Source of the DNA: Triparma columacea
Lineage: Eukaryota; Sar; Bolidophyceae; Parmales; Triparmaceae
Direction of reading: 5' to 3'
NCBI GenBank assembly: GCA_030267965.1
Contig: BRYA01001536.1
Span: 9,901 to 29,579 of the forward strand
DNA length: 19,679 nucleotides
Part shown: positions 1 through 8,423 of the stretch, in pieces
Numbering within the stretch: the first letter of the stretch is position 1
Layout: each line of letters starts with the position of its first letter
Translations under genes and position numbers: made by a program
Notes under the pieces: generated by a model
The model's input: the letters and a program-made list of their open reading frames with translations, nothing else
Told to the model about the DNA's origin: nothing
Databases searched by the model: none

Positions 1-19
1 CCCCCCCCTTCAACCGCAG
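1..19 (+). other. 3' end of an intron (splice acceptor) of the CHMP1 gene
   Basis: Eight Cs followed by TTCAACCGCAG precede the CHMP1 coding frame. The CAG at 17-19 is the likely acceptor because homology to the family begins with the next codon. The polypyrimidine tract is mostly C, as in several other introns here. Confidence 0.7.
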
Positions 20-262
20 TTTGAGGACATGGATGTCCGCTCCGGATACATGGAGAACGCCATGTCCAACAGCTCTGCCAGCGCCACCCCCGCTGAGGAG
101 GTTGACCAACTCATCAGGATGGTCGCCGACAGCAACAACCTCACCCTGGCGGCCGAAATGGACGGTGACGGTGCCGTTCCCCAGGGAGTGCCTAAGGGGC
201 AAGTTCAGGAGGAGGAGAAGGGGGACGATCTTGCAAACAGGCTTGCTGCTCTGAGGAAGTAG
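20..262 (+). CDS. CHMP1: CHMP1/VPS46-like ESCRT-III subunit, C-terminal exon (5' partial)
   Basis: The final exon of an ESCRT-III subunit of the CHMP1 (yeast Did2/VPS46) class, which acts in endosomal sorting and membrane scission and recruits VPS4 and other MIT-domain proteins. The reading frame is open from a probable 3' splice site (C-tract then CAG, bases 1-19) and starts FEDMDV, matching the conserved FE-D-LDV segment of CHMP1. It continues with MENAMSN, a TPAEEVDQLI segment and an acidic linker. It ends in DDLANRLAALRK, a good match to the MIM1 motif (D/E-x-x-L-x-x-R-L-x-x-L-K/R) that binds MIT domains. About 80 residues are visible, and the N-terminal basic helices lie left of the window. 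The Met codon at 29 is internal, not the start. Its 3' end converges on the next gene. Confidence 0.9.
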   Translation, partial: FEDMDVRSGYMENAMSNSSASATPAEEVDQLIRMVADSNNLTLAAEMDGDGAVPQGVPKGQVQEEEKGDDLANRLAALRK

Positions 263-433
263 TTGGGTGCAAGTCAACGACCAATATTCGGAGAGGGAGA
301 GGGGGGGTATCATGTCATACCCATACAGCAAGGAGTGTAATAACTACAAATACAAGTACTCAGAACAACAGTTGTCTTTCATACACATACACATACACAA
401 ACACAAACACACCACCTTGACCCTTCCCCCCAT
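263..433. other. Convergent 3' intergenic region with CA/TG-rich repeat
   Basis: Lies between the stop codons of CHMP1 (+) and the coiled-coil/armadillo gene (-). It holds a degenerate ACACAT/ACAAAC simple repeat at about 381-413 that would be a TG-rich segment in the minus-strand 3' UTR. No RNA gene or clear AATAAA signal is seen. Confidence 0.6.
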
Positions 434-3045
434 TTAGTCCCCGTCGACCAACCTCAATGTTCTCTCGAACTGGTTCCCAAGTCCTTCGATCATCGCTTGG
501 CACTCGTCCATGACCTTCCCAGTAACAACCTCTTCCTGGTGTATCCTCAGAACGTCGCTCACTGCCTCGCTCAGTCCGCACTCCATGACGAATGCCGTCT
601 GCTTCATCCTCTGCTTCGCCCCGCTCTTCAAGCTGCTCCTTATCAGCATGCACGCCGCCGTCACAGCGTCCGGGTCCTCCTTACATGCGTCCATAGCCTT
701 GACGATAGTCTTCTGCGCAGACTTGTAAGAAACGACACCTGCGCACCCACCGTCGAGGTCGGTGTCGAGGGCCATTACGCAGTTTATGAGGCAATCACGG
801 ACAGCTGTGGAGTGGCTCTGGAGAGCGAATGGGTTAAGAGCGCAGATTTCATCCGAGTCTTCCTGCAGGGGGGGACAGCAAATCGACGACCGTGGGAGTG
901 TTTGTTAATAAAGTGTGTATGCATGTATAATCCCCGCCCTTTCTGTGACTCGCCAAGCTAAGTTTCACTTCCACTCACCTCTTTCTTGCTCTTTCCATTC
1001 CTCCCCTCCTTCCTCTTTCCCCTCTTCTTCCTGCCTCCTCCCTTCCCCCCTTTATCAAAGTCGTCCCCCTCATCGTAGCTCCCCACGCTATCCTCCCCGT
1101 AGTCGCTATCGTCGCTATCCTCCCCGCCTTCATTCTTCGCGTCCCTCCTCGTCAGCACCGCGTGCTTCCCCATAACCGGCATGCTTGAGACCTTGTGCAT
1201 TCCCACGCTCGATCCCTTCCCCCAACCCGCGATGCTCGGGCTGCTGCTGCTTGGGTCGTTGTTTCTGAACGCCGATGCCTCGCTCTTCGAGGAAGGCGCC
1301 GTGCCCCCCGCGGGAGGCCTGCCTTGAGCGTCGGCCTCCTCCTTCATTTTGGAAACACAGTAACTCAAGGTTACGATAAGGGTCTTCATTACACTCCTCC
1401 CCTCGTTTACTAGCCCCGCCACCGCCGCGGGCGCGCTCGTCAGGGAGGATTGTGAGGAGTACGCAACCGCTGAATCGGCAAGTGAGGACGAGGAAATTTC
1501 TGATTCTCCCTCTTCAACCTGCTTCCTTTGTCCCGTCCCTTCGCCTTCGCCTCCTCCCTCTTCCGCGCCTCCCATAAGCGTCATCCCCACACTATCTCCC
1601 CCCCCCCCCTCAGCCTCCCCGATCTCCTCTCCCTCATCCCCCGCGCCGATCAGTAGGAGGCTCCTCCTCTTCCCTGCCACGCTGTTCCTCTTATTCTTCT
1701 TCGCCCCCCCCCCCGCACCCTGGCTTCCGGTTAGGATCTTAGGCAGTGTCGTATTGTCGTCCGTAGACGCCCCCCTTTTCTTCCCTCCCTTCCTCCTTTC
1801 CTGTTCCGCCGCCAGCTTCTCCCTCTTCCTGTTGACTCTCGGGAACATTTTCTTAAGCTCGTCATTGCTCTTCCTCTTGTACTCGCCCCCCCCCCCCTCC
1901 TCGTCGTCGAACAAACCGTCCAAACCCTCACCCCTCATCCTGTCAACCTCCTCCCTCGTCAACGTCTTAAGCAACCTTGCGAGGTTGTAAACCACCGTCC
2001 TGCTCTCATCATGTGGTCTCAACTTCATCGCGTGAAGCGCCATCTTAACGCCCCCCAAACCCTCGATCTTCTTAAACGCCCCCCCGTCAAGGCTGGCCAA
2101 CCTCCAAAGAAGCTTGGCCCCAGCCGCCTGCATCCTAGCCCTCCCCGGGAAACTCCACATACCCCTCATGACAAGTTCGGCTCCAAGGAACCTCCCTAAC
2201 CCTACAACGTCCTCGTGTGTCTCAGTTACGTGCCCGAGTACCCTGACACCCTCGTCTTGGACTTGTAAATTATCAGGGAACTGTTTCATAGCTTCAAGTA
2301 CCATTGGTGCAAGCGCAACGCTCTTATCACCACCACGAAATACCACGTCAGAACCACCCTCCTGGTTACTCTTGAAGGAGTAGGATTCAAGCGTACCATC
2401 GGAACCAGAAGAGAAACCTAGACCGGCTTGACGGACTACGAATATTTGACTTTCCCGTTTTTTAAGTTCCTCTTTCAGACATGTTTTCTCTCTGTTAAGT
2501 TGGCTGTTCTCAATCTCCAACTGAGCGTTCCTAACAACCGCTTTCTCAGCCTCTCTAACAAGTCCTAACTTCGCCTTCCACTCTGCGCTAATCTTCGTAA
2601 CCGTATGTTTCGCGGATCTAACAAAATTCTCAAGCTCAGATATCTTCAACGCGTTCGACTCCTCGCTTTTTTTACGGAGTGATTCACTCTCCTCGGCGCG
2701 ACGGACTAAATCAAGGGTAGAGGTACGCTGCTGTGCGAAGGAGTCCTGGAACTTCTCAAACACTACTGAGTGGTCGTTCTTCAACGTTGAGATCTCGCTG
2801 TTTAGGGAGGTTATGGTGGACTTTAGGGTTGAGATCTCGGCCTGTGCGGAGGTGTATGAGGCGTGGAGGGTTTGGAGGTCCCATAACTGAGGGTAGTGGG
2901 GGGAGGTGTTGGGGGTGGGGGGGGTTAGGGTTGTTGTGTGTTATAGATCGCAATTAATCGTATCTCTTACCTCGTGTAAAGGAGGCAGTTTCGGCCCGGT
3001 GTCCTTGGGTTTCTTAACCTTGGCGGCCTTCTTTTTTTTAGGCAT
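434..3045 (-). CDS. Coiled-coil and armadillo-like repeat protein, unknown function
   Basis: A three-exon model built from splice signals: 3045-2971, 2886-979 and 862-434, with two phase-0 introns (GTAAGA..TCAG, 84 nt; GTGAGT..TGCAG, 116 nt). The frame is continuous across both and gives 803 residues. The N-terminus is lysine-rich (MPKKKKAAKVKKPK). Residues ~26-175 are heptad-like, Glu/Lys/Leu-rich and probably coiled coil. Residues ~213-340 resemble armadillo helices (VLEAMKQFPDN.., VKMALHAMKLRPHDE). Residues ~345-661 are disordered, rich in Gly, Glu, Lys and Ser. The last exon (662-803) again looks armadillo-like. I do not recognise the family; a scaffold or cytoskeletal role is a guess. 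Its start is 369 bases beyond the coatomer zeta stop, on the same strand. G/C homopolymers in the disordered part (e.g. near 1600) would be prone to length change. Confidence 0.8.
863..978 (-). other. Intron 2 of the coiled-coil/armadillo gene
   Basis: Reading the minus strand, AAAGAG is followed by GTGAGT at 978. The acceptor is a C-tract plus TGCAG ending at 863, just before GAAGACTCGG. Without splicing the frame stops at 958, six codons past the donor. Splicing joins two armadillo-like segments in phase 0. Confidence 0.8.
2887..2970 (-). other. Intron 1 of the coiled-coil/armadillo gene
   Basis: The donor GTAAGAGATA follows codons for PPLHE and the acceptor CCCTCAG ends at 2887. Its 3' half is a CCCTAACCCC/CCCACCC-rich tract serving as a C-rich polypyrimidine stretch. 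Removing its 84 nt fuses the basic N-terminus to the coiled coil in frame. Confidence 0.75.
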
Positions 3046-3414
3046 TTCTGGTACTCGGGCTGTTATGAGGAGGGGGGACAAAAGTGGGGGCAATTATGAG
3101 GGTAAGGGGTAAGGGATCGGGGGGGTGGTGGGAGGGGAAGTTATGGGGAGCTTGGGGGGTGGAGTGAATACGGGAGCGTACGAATAAGCAGAGCTGAGGC
3201 TGAGCAATTTTCTTTATGCTGGAACTTCCTTCAGGCCTTCTTCTGTGCTAAACTGGGTTGTTTCTTTTTGCAACCGTTCACAATCCCTTACGTTATTTCC
3301 CTTTCCTCCTTCCTCCCCCCCCACCATCCCGTCATCCCCTTCTCTCCTCCCTCCCCCCCCCCCCGTTCCTTTCCAAAAGTATAATATCTCTTTGTCAAAG
3401 AAGCTCGTCCTCCA
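3046..3414. other. Intergenic region, low complexity
   Basis: About 370 bases between the coatomer zeta stop and the start of the next minus-strand gene. The right part (about 3290-3364) is a C/T-rich tract ending in a run of about 13 Cs, which reads as a purine-rich strand downstream of coatomer zeta. The left part is G-rich near 3060-3160. No convincing coding or RNA gene is seen. Confidence 0.6.
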
Positions 3415-4023
3415 TCAATTCTGCCCCATGTTAGCTATGAACTGTTCCTTCGCCTGCTGCACGACCTGTCCAATCGTCATATCCCCCACCCCCCCCCCCT
3501 CCCTCCCCCCCATCTCCTCTTGGCTTTTCATAAGCACCCTCCCTACTAGTTCCCTAGCGTTGCACTCAAGGACGGAACCAGAGTCGCAGACCTCATCGAT
3601 GAGCAGCATGAGGAGTTCCAAGTTATCGAGGATAACACCCCTATCAATCTGACCCCCCAGGCACCCTCTAAGTGCCTCATGAAACCCATCCAACACATGC
3701 GCGATAACAAGCTCACTCTCGTTAAGAGGACTTATCATGAACACGGTAACACCCGAACCACCACGGTAACACGCTGTCATACCGTCCACGGTCGTTACCT
3801 CAATGTCGTTCTTAGAGTTTACGGTACGTGTTTTCTTGTGTAAACTCTTCTCAAATGCTGTCCTTAGACCCTCGGTCTCGGGGGATATTAGACCGGAGGG
3901 GGAAAGGAGGAAGGAACCGTAGTACTTTGACGCCATGCGGGAACCGTCGTTTGAATCGAGGAGGAGGATTGCGGAGATTGAGGGGAGGAGTGGAGGGGGA
4001 TTGTTATTAAGAAGGGAGGACAT
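3415..4023 (-). CDS. COPZ: Coatomer (COPI) subunit zeta
   Basis: An intronless 202-residue protein close to the usual ~180 residues of coatomer zeta, the small adaptin-like subunit that pairs with gamma-COP in the COPI coat for Golgi-to-ER and intra-Golgi transport. The fold signature is clear: ISAILLLDSNDGSRMASKYY at the start (compare AILILDNDG..AKYY in the family), a middle strand ending GMTACYRGG, VFMISPLNESELVIAHVLDGFHEAL, then LELLMLLIDEVCDSGSVLECN (family: LAVDEIVDGGVILE). The C-terminal helix TIGQVVQQAKEQF corresponds to the conserved TVSQVLQSAKEQ. A short Gly/Glu insertion (EEMGGREGGGVGD) precedes that helix. Its start faces the HDAC gene 436 bases away, so the two may share a promoter region. 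Confidence 0.93.
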   Translation of the reverse strand: MSSLLNNNPPPLLPSISAILLLDSNDGSRMASKYYGSFLLSPSGLISPETEGLRTAFEKSLHKKTRTVNSKNDIEVTTVDGMTACYRGGSGVTVFMISPLNESELVIAHVLDGFHEALRGCLGGQIDRGVILDNLELLMLLIDEVCDSGSVLECNARELVGRVLMKSQEEMGGREGGGVGDMTIGQVVQQAKEQFIANMGQN

Positions 4024-4459
4024 GGAGGGAGAGGGAGGGATGGGGAAGGGAGGGTATGGGGTTGTGCTTGGGTATGTGTTTGGGTATGTGTTTGGGTATT
4101 TGTGTGTTGTGTTGTGTTGTGTTGTGTGTTCTGTGTGGTTGTGAGAAGTGGGGGTTAGTAGGTGTGTATGGGATAAATGGGTAACAAAGTCACATATCGT
4201 TTTCGTTCATTGTTTCCAAAAAGTGGCCTCAAATTCCTCTAATTCCTCGTTATGAAGTTCATATATTGTCATATCCATCTAATATGTCCTACACATGCGT
4301 ATCATTGTATAAGAAGTGCTCACCAAGGATAGGAAGAGGGGAGAGTTTGAGAGCTCAATTTGCTCCTTTTCCTCCTTTTCTTGTCCTCTCGTTTCGCATT
4401 TTTCTCTTCCCCCGACCTGGACCCCTTGCATCAAATTGTCTCTTATATTTGTGCTTGAT
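4024..4459. promoter_or_regulatory. Divergent intergenic region between coatomer zeta and HDAC
   Basis: This 436-base gap separates two genes transcribed away from each other, so it should hold both promoters. Next to coatomer zeta it carries a TGGGTATGTGTT unit repeated about 2.5 times and then GTGTT repeats (about 4069-4136). Next to HDAC it is C/T-rich (about 4360-4440), likely the HDAC leader. No defined TATA element is asserted. Confidence 0.5.
4069..4136. repeat. Simple TG-rich repeat (TGGGTATGTGTT and GTGTT units)
   Basis: TGGGTATGTGTT occurs twice and is followed by a variant, then GTGTT occurs several times. It lies just upstream of the coatomer zeta start. Confidence 0.8.
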
Positions 4460-6403
4460 ATGAGCACAAAGAAGAGAGTATCGTACTTTTACGATGGTAC
4501 GTGTTGAAACTATGATACTAACTACCACCAAATATGATATCATATAATCATATTAATATGAAATAGGAGATCATCTGTACACACTGAAGAATCCTGCGGT
4601 CGCCTACTGAAGAGGAACAGCACATATCTTTTGATATACGCAGCTATTCAACCAATACGTAACGTTTATGTGTTCGTATATCCCCAAACACACATATACG
4701 CACAACAACACACACATACATACCATTAACAAAGAAAACAATGCCATAACCCACCGACACCCACCAAGGCGGGAGGTACAATTAAAGTGCAAACTGAATG
4801 GAATTCAACTTCAATTAGACGCCTTTGCTATAACCACATATAACCTCAAACACACACACACACAATACATACACAATACACACAATAACCCTACACACAA
4901 ACCACAACTACTACTTCCATCATATGCATGTAACCCCATCACTAACCTCACCCCCCACCCCCCACACCCCACACCCTTACCCCAACCCCAACCCTTTCCA
5001 TCAACCCACCACAGCCGAGATAGGCAACTACCACTACGGTCAAGGCCACCCCATGAAGCCTCACCGTGTCCGCATGACTCACAACCTCGTAGTGAACTAC
5101 GGTCTCTACCGCAACCTCGAGGTCTTCCGTCCCCGTCTAGTCTCCCACACCAACCTCACCAGGTTCCACTCCGACGACTACGTGAACTTCCTCCGCACCA
5201 TAACCCCTGACAACATGGGTGACTTCGCCCGCCAGCTCGCCAGATTCAACGTCGGTGAGGACTGCCCCGTATTCGACGGTCTCTTTGAGTTCTGTCAGCT
5301 CTACACCTCCGGCTCCATCGGCGGTGCCGCCCGTCTAAACGAGGACCTTTCAGACATTGTCATTAACTGGTCGGGTGGACTTCACCACGCTAAGAAGGCG
5401 GAGGCAAGCGGGTTCTGCTACATCAACGACTGCGTGCTTGCGATACTTGAACTGCTCAAGAAACATCAGAGGGTACTTTATATCGACATTGACATACACC
5501 ATGGAGACGGAGTTGAGGAGGTAAGGAAGGAGGACGGAGGTGGATGTATATAGATGGAGATGAGGGGGGGGGGGGAGGGGTGCAGAGCGGGGAGTAAGTT
5601 AGGATGTTAATTCTAACCCAAAAATGTCTCCCCCAAACATCTCCCCCCCCCCCACTCCCCCACCCTCCCAGGCCTTCTACACTACGAACCGTGTAATGAC
5701 AGTATCCTTCCACAAGTTCGGTGAGTACTTCCCCGGCACCGGCGACGTCCTCGACAAGGGCTACGAGAAAGGCTCAGGATACTCCATAAACTTCCCCCTC
5801 CACGACGGAATGGACGACGACTCCTTCAGAGAGATCTTCAGGCCAGTAATCGGTAAAGTCATGGAGCGTTTCGCACCCGGTGCCGTCGTCCTCCAATGCG
5901 GTGCAGACTCCCTATCGGGGGACAGGCTTGGGTGCTTCAACTTATCCCTAAAAGGACACGCGGACTGCGTGGAGTTCGTAAAATCCTTCAACGTCCCCCT
6001 CCTAGTCCTCGGTGGTGGTGGTTACACTCTCCGCAACGTGCCTAGGTGCTGGACGTACGAGACCGCGGTGCTGCTGGAGGCTGAGATTAAGGACTGCTTG
6101 CCGTATAATGACTATTACGAGTACTTCGGACCGGATTATAGGCTGCATATGCCCACGAGCAATATGGAGAACTTGAACTCAGCCAAGTATTTAGACGACG
6201 CTAAAGCTAAACTCCTGAATATCCTCGGGGAACTTGAGGCTGTACCTGGGACGAGCATTGTTACGGGACAGGTGGGGATGGGGGTGCCGAAAGGGGCGGA
6301 TGTTATGGAAGGGATTGAAGGGGGGAACGACGGAGGGAAGGAGGACGACATGAAGGTTGATGGAGGGGATAAGAAAGAACATCAAAGCGAACTCGCAGCG
6401 TGA
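4460..6403 (+). CDS. HDAC: Class I histone deacetylase (RPD3/HDAC1 type)
   Basis: Zn-dependent lysine deacetylase acting on histones in nuclear corepressor complexes. Three exons: 4460-4496 (phase 1), 5015-5520 and 5672-6403, giving 424 residues. The first exon encodes only [12 protein letters not shown]; joining it to exon 2 restores [22 protein letters not shown], the family N-terminus. Catalytic features are intact: the His-His pair at 136-137 (GGLHHAKK), zinc ligands Asp172 and His174 (DIDIHHGDG) and Asp260 (ADSLSGDR), and the transition-state Tyr299 (GGGGY). [17 protein letters not shown] and [12 protein letters not shown] are class I hallmarks. The C-terminus is short, acidic and lysine-rich without a recognisable partner motif. 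It diverges from coatomer zeta and converges on UNG. Confidence 0.96.
4497..5014 (+). other. Intron 1 of HDAC (518 nt, unusually long here)
   Basis: The donor GTACGT follows the split codon G of exon 1 and the acceptor CCACCACAG ends at 5014. It carries TACTAAC at 4516-4522, two adjacent 14-bp perfect palindromes at 4532-4545 and 4548-4561, and long CA-rich stretches (about 4685-4725 and 4850-4910). The open frames inside it are low-complexity His/Thr/Pro strings and are not treated as exons. Confidence 0.8.
4532..4561. repeat. Two adjacent 14-bp AT-rich perfect palindromes
   Basis: ATATGATATCATAT and TCATATTAATATGA, separated by two bases, lie 35 nt inside HDAC intron 1. Each is perfectly self-complementary. 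Confidence 0.85.
5521..5671 (+). other. Intron 2 of HDAC (151 nt)
   Basis: The donor GTAAGG follows the GVEE codons and the acceptor CCCTCCCAG precedes AFYTTNRV, in phase 0, exactly where the family sequence continues. A run of about 12 Gs (about 5564-5575) and a run of Cs (about 5643-5653) could pair across the intron. Confidence 0.9.
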
Positions 6404-6620
6404 GGGAGATTAGGGAGGGAGGGAGGGGGGAGGGACGGTTTTATGATTCAAACATGTTACTTGCTGATGTGACGCGCTGATGGGGGGGGGGGGAAGGGGA
6501 AGGGAACGGGGGGGGGGGGGCTAAAACAAAAGAGTGGTTAAAGAAAGGGGAATGAAGTTTTTTTTGTTTCCAAAAACACAACACATTAAAACACGGTCAC
6601 CGAAAACTCTTGATACCGCG
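6404..6620. other. Convergent HDAC/UNG 3' region with two long G tracts
   Basis: Contains G runs of 12 at 6482-6493 and 13 at 6508-6520, with GGGG and GGG between them. This is a strong G-quadruplex-type arrangement on the plus strand, lying between the two stop codons. Confidence 0.8.
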
Positions 6621-7693
6621 TTACTCATTGACCGAGTTCCAGTTGATGGTATTCCTCCCGTGTTCCTCCAGGTATTCGTTGGCCTTATTAAAGCAGTCGC
6701 TTCCAAAAAACGGTGCCTTCGTCTTGCTCGCCCCCAGCGGGCTCGGATGGGAGCTCTTAATAACCAGGTGTCTCTTCCCGTCCACGCACCCGTCAATCAA
6801 GTCGCAGGCGCTCCTACCCCAACCGAAGAACACGAGGTTATCCCTACCCTTAGACAGGGCTTTTACGGCGGAGGAAGTAAAGGGTAACCAACCCTCGGAC
6901 TTTGAAGACTTCTTTGTCTCGTGGGAATTCGGTTCACCGCGACGGACTGTTAGGGTTACGTTCAGACAGAATACACCCTGCTCGGCCCAGGACTTTAGGC
7001 AACCGTGGTCAGGTTTCCTGGATAGTGCACCTGTGTTCAATGCCTCCTTGTATATATTACGGAGTGAGGGTGGGACCTGGACACCGGGCTTTACGGAGAA
7101 GGAGAGACCGTGGCCTTGGCCGGGACCGTGGTAAGGGTCTTGACCGAGGATAACGACGGAACAGGTTGAGAAGGGGGTTAGGTTGAAGGCGGAGAACATC
7201 TCTGAGGGAGGAGGGTAGACCGTTTTCTTCGACCTTAAGGAAGGAAGTGGGAGGTATGGAGGTTGTTTGGAGGGGTGAGATTAAGATTAATACTTCAGCA
7301 CTCCGGCATGGTGTAAAGGGTCCTCAAACGCGAAAATGGATCTATATCACCCTCCTCTCACCTCTCATCCTCGACGAATTTAACAAGCCTCTTGAATGAG
7401 TGAGTCTTGGTAGCAGACTTCAAAGCATCCTTCCACTCCTCGCATTTCATGTCGACAAGAAATCTATCAACGCAGTCATCGTCGTTGGAAGTAGAGGAAG
7501 TGACGATTTTTGAGGAAATGATTTCCTCGGTGGCGGAAGAGGATCCGGAGGGAACATCACTTACGGTCTTTGAGACGGTTTTGGTGGTCTTGCTGGGCTT
7601 AGAATTGTCAGATAATGACTCAGCTTTCCTTTTATCATTCTTAGATGACGTGAATCCCCATTTTGCAAGGCTCATCTTTTCTGACTTGATCAC
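6621..7693 (-). CDS. UNG: Uracil-DNA glycosylase, family 1
   Basis: Removes uracil from DNA to start base excision repair. Two exons, 7693-7362 and 7233-6621, joined in phase 2 across a 128-nt intron (GTGAGA..TTAAG), give 314 residues. The junction reads VEDERSKKTVYPPP, matching the family's VAEER..TVYPPP, which supports the splice. Active-site motifs are present: water-activating Asp143 in GQDPYHGPGQGHGLSFSV, Phe156 and Asn202 (CLNVTLTV) for uracil recognition, and His273 in HPSPL. A short lysine/serine insertion follows the NSH segment. The first ~80 residues are Ser/Lys-rich with a KNDKRK cluster suggesting nuclear import; KMSLAKWGF near the start is only loosely like a PCNA-binding motif. 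A second Met (residue 7) could also start the protein. Its upstream region overlaps repeat copy R1. Confidence 0.95.
7234..7361 (-). other. Intron of UNG (128 nt)
   Basis: The donor GTGAGAGG at 7361 follows GATGAGAG. The acceptor TTCCTTAAG ends at 7234. The intron carries in-frame stops, and TTAATCTTAAT is a possible branch region. Confidence 0.85.
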
Positions 7694-7719
7694 TCCGAAG
7701 GAAACCTTGAAAATAATAT

Positions 7720-7930
7720 TTCAATTATTTCGCGCTCTAACACCAAGTGCGGACTAAAGGTAAAGTTTGCGTTTGATGCGACATTGTTGTTTGTGTTACA
7801 TGCCCATCCTTCGATCCCCCCCCCCCGGTACCCCAACCGTTTGAACCCCGTCAAAGAATCTCTGCACGCTTGTTTCATTCTGCTTAGTGTCTCCCTGTTC
7901 TTCTCTCCGTGTTCACGAAACCCTTACTCG
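7720..7930. repeat. Repeat R1 (copy 1 of a ~200-bp element)
   Basis: Matches R2 over GCGGACTAAAG...GTTTGCGTTTGATGCGACATTG..., the C-run followed by GGTACCCCAACCGTTTGAACC, GTCAAAGAATCTCTGCACGC and TCTCCGTGTTCACGAAACC. It lies between the Gly-Lys-Pro gene's stop and the UNG start, so it serves as one gene's 3' flank and the other's 5' flank. This covers most of the 7694-7997 gap; no gene is seen there. Confidence 0.85.
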
Positions 7931-7997
7931 ACATTGAAAGTTCGCACCAACATTGTCTGAAGCCTACTGACTTATGTGCCAGGCTGCTGTTGGGTCC

Positions 7998-8423
7998 CTA
8001 CATCTTGCCGGGCTTGCCTCCCTTGCCGGGCTTGCCTCCCTTGCCGGGCTTGCCTCCCTTGCCGGGCTTGCCTCCCTTGCCGGGCTTGCCTCCCTTGCCG
8101 GGCTTGCCTCCCTTGCCTGGCTTGCCTCCCTTAGCGTTTGGCGCCTGACTGTAAAGGCCGCGCAAGTATCCAGACGCCGCCATGGGCTCATCCTCATCCT
8201 CCAGCGCAAGATGGCGCTTGCCTGGCTTGCCTGGCTTGCCTCCCTTGCCGGGCTTGCCTCCCTTGCCGGGCTTGCCTCCCTTGCCTGGCTTGCCTCCCTT
8301 GCCGGGCTTGCCTCCCTTAGCGCTTGGGTGGGAAAGGCCCTCAGGATGAAGAACCTCTGCGTTGCTTGTGACGAACACAAGGGCAATGAGAACAAAAAGA
8401 GTGATAAGTTTCGTGGAGAACAT
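7998..8423 (-). CDS. Secreted lysine/glycine/proline hexapeptide-repeat protein
   Basis: An intronless protein of 141 residues from the Met that begins a good signal peptide (MFSTKLITLFVLIALVFVTSNA); an in-frame Met 14 codons upstream would bury that signal, so it is not chosen. After a short spacer (EVLHPEGLSHPSAK) come five perfect GGKPGK units, then PGKRHL, an acidic spacer (ALEDEDEP...SQAPNAK), then seven perfect units and a terminal Met. Glycine falls at every third residue (GKG-GKP), so it is formally Gly-X-Y, and every lysine is three residues from the next, making continuous KXXK. RHL fits the RXL pattern seen in processed diatom biosilica proteins. An extracellular or silica-associated polycation is a reasonable inference, not shown. 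It shares a 3' flanking repeat with the three genes upstream of it. Confidence 0.85.
   Translation of the reverse strand: MFSTKLITLFVLIALVFVTSNAEVLHPEGLSHPSAKGGKPGKGGKPGKGGKPGKGGKPGKGGKPGKPGKRHLALEDEDEPMAASGYLRGLYSQAPNAKGGKPGKGGKPGKGGKPGKGGKPGKGGKPGKGGKPGKGGKPGKM
8004..8129 (-). repeat. 18-bp coding minisatellite, seven units
   Basis: Seven contiguous 18-bp units encode GGKPGK. The only difference is a Pro codon, CCA instead of CCC, in the unit at 8112-8129. Confidence 0.95.
8217..8315 (-). repeat. 18-bp coding minisatellite, five units plus a half unit
   Basis: Five units at 8226-8315 and a half unit (PGK) at 8217-8225 encode the same hexapeptide. Units at 8226 and 8280 and the half unit use CCA for proline; all other positions are identical. 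Confidence 0.95.

Noticed and set aside
497..961. Plus-strand ORF over the last exon of the armadillo gene
   Set aside because: It crosses the intron and the exon without any sign of coding. The minus-strand frame is supported by splice sites and helical repeat character.
2905..2935. Telomere-like TTAGGG in armadillo intron 1
   Set aside because: Only a single TTAGGG within a G-rich tract, with no tandem array.
4600..4800. tRNA or snoRNA in HDAC intron 1
   Set aside because: Repeated CTGA and short complementary pieces are present, but no complete C/D box pair or cloverleaf could be drawn.
4668..5210. Open frame starting inside HDAC intron 1
   Set aside because: The first part is low-complexity Thr/His/Pro from CA repeats, and the rest is a shifted frame of HDAC exon 2.
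7690..7878. Short minus-strand ORF overlapping R1 as an extra UNG exon
   Set aside because: It overlaps the repeat, has no family similarity, and the UNG frame already has a plausible start at 7693.
8004..8315. CRISPR-like regular repeats
   Set aside because: Units are contiguous without spacers, are in a coding frame, and the setting is a eukaryotic nuclear genome.
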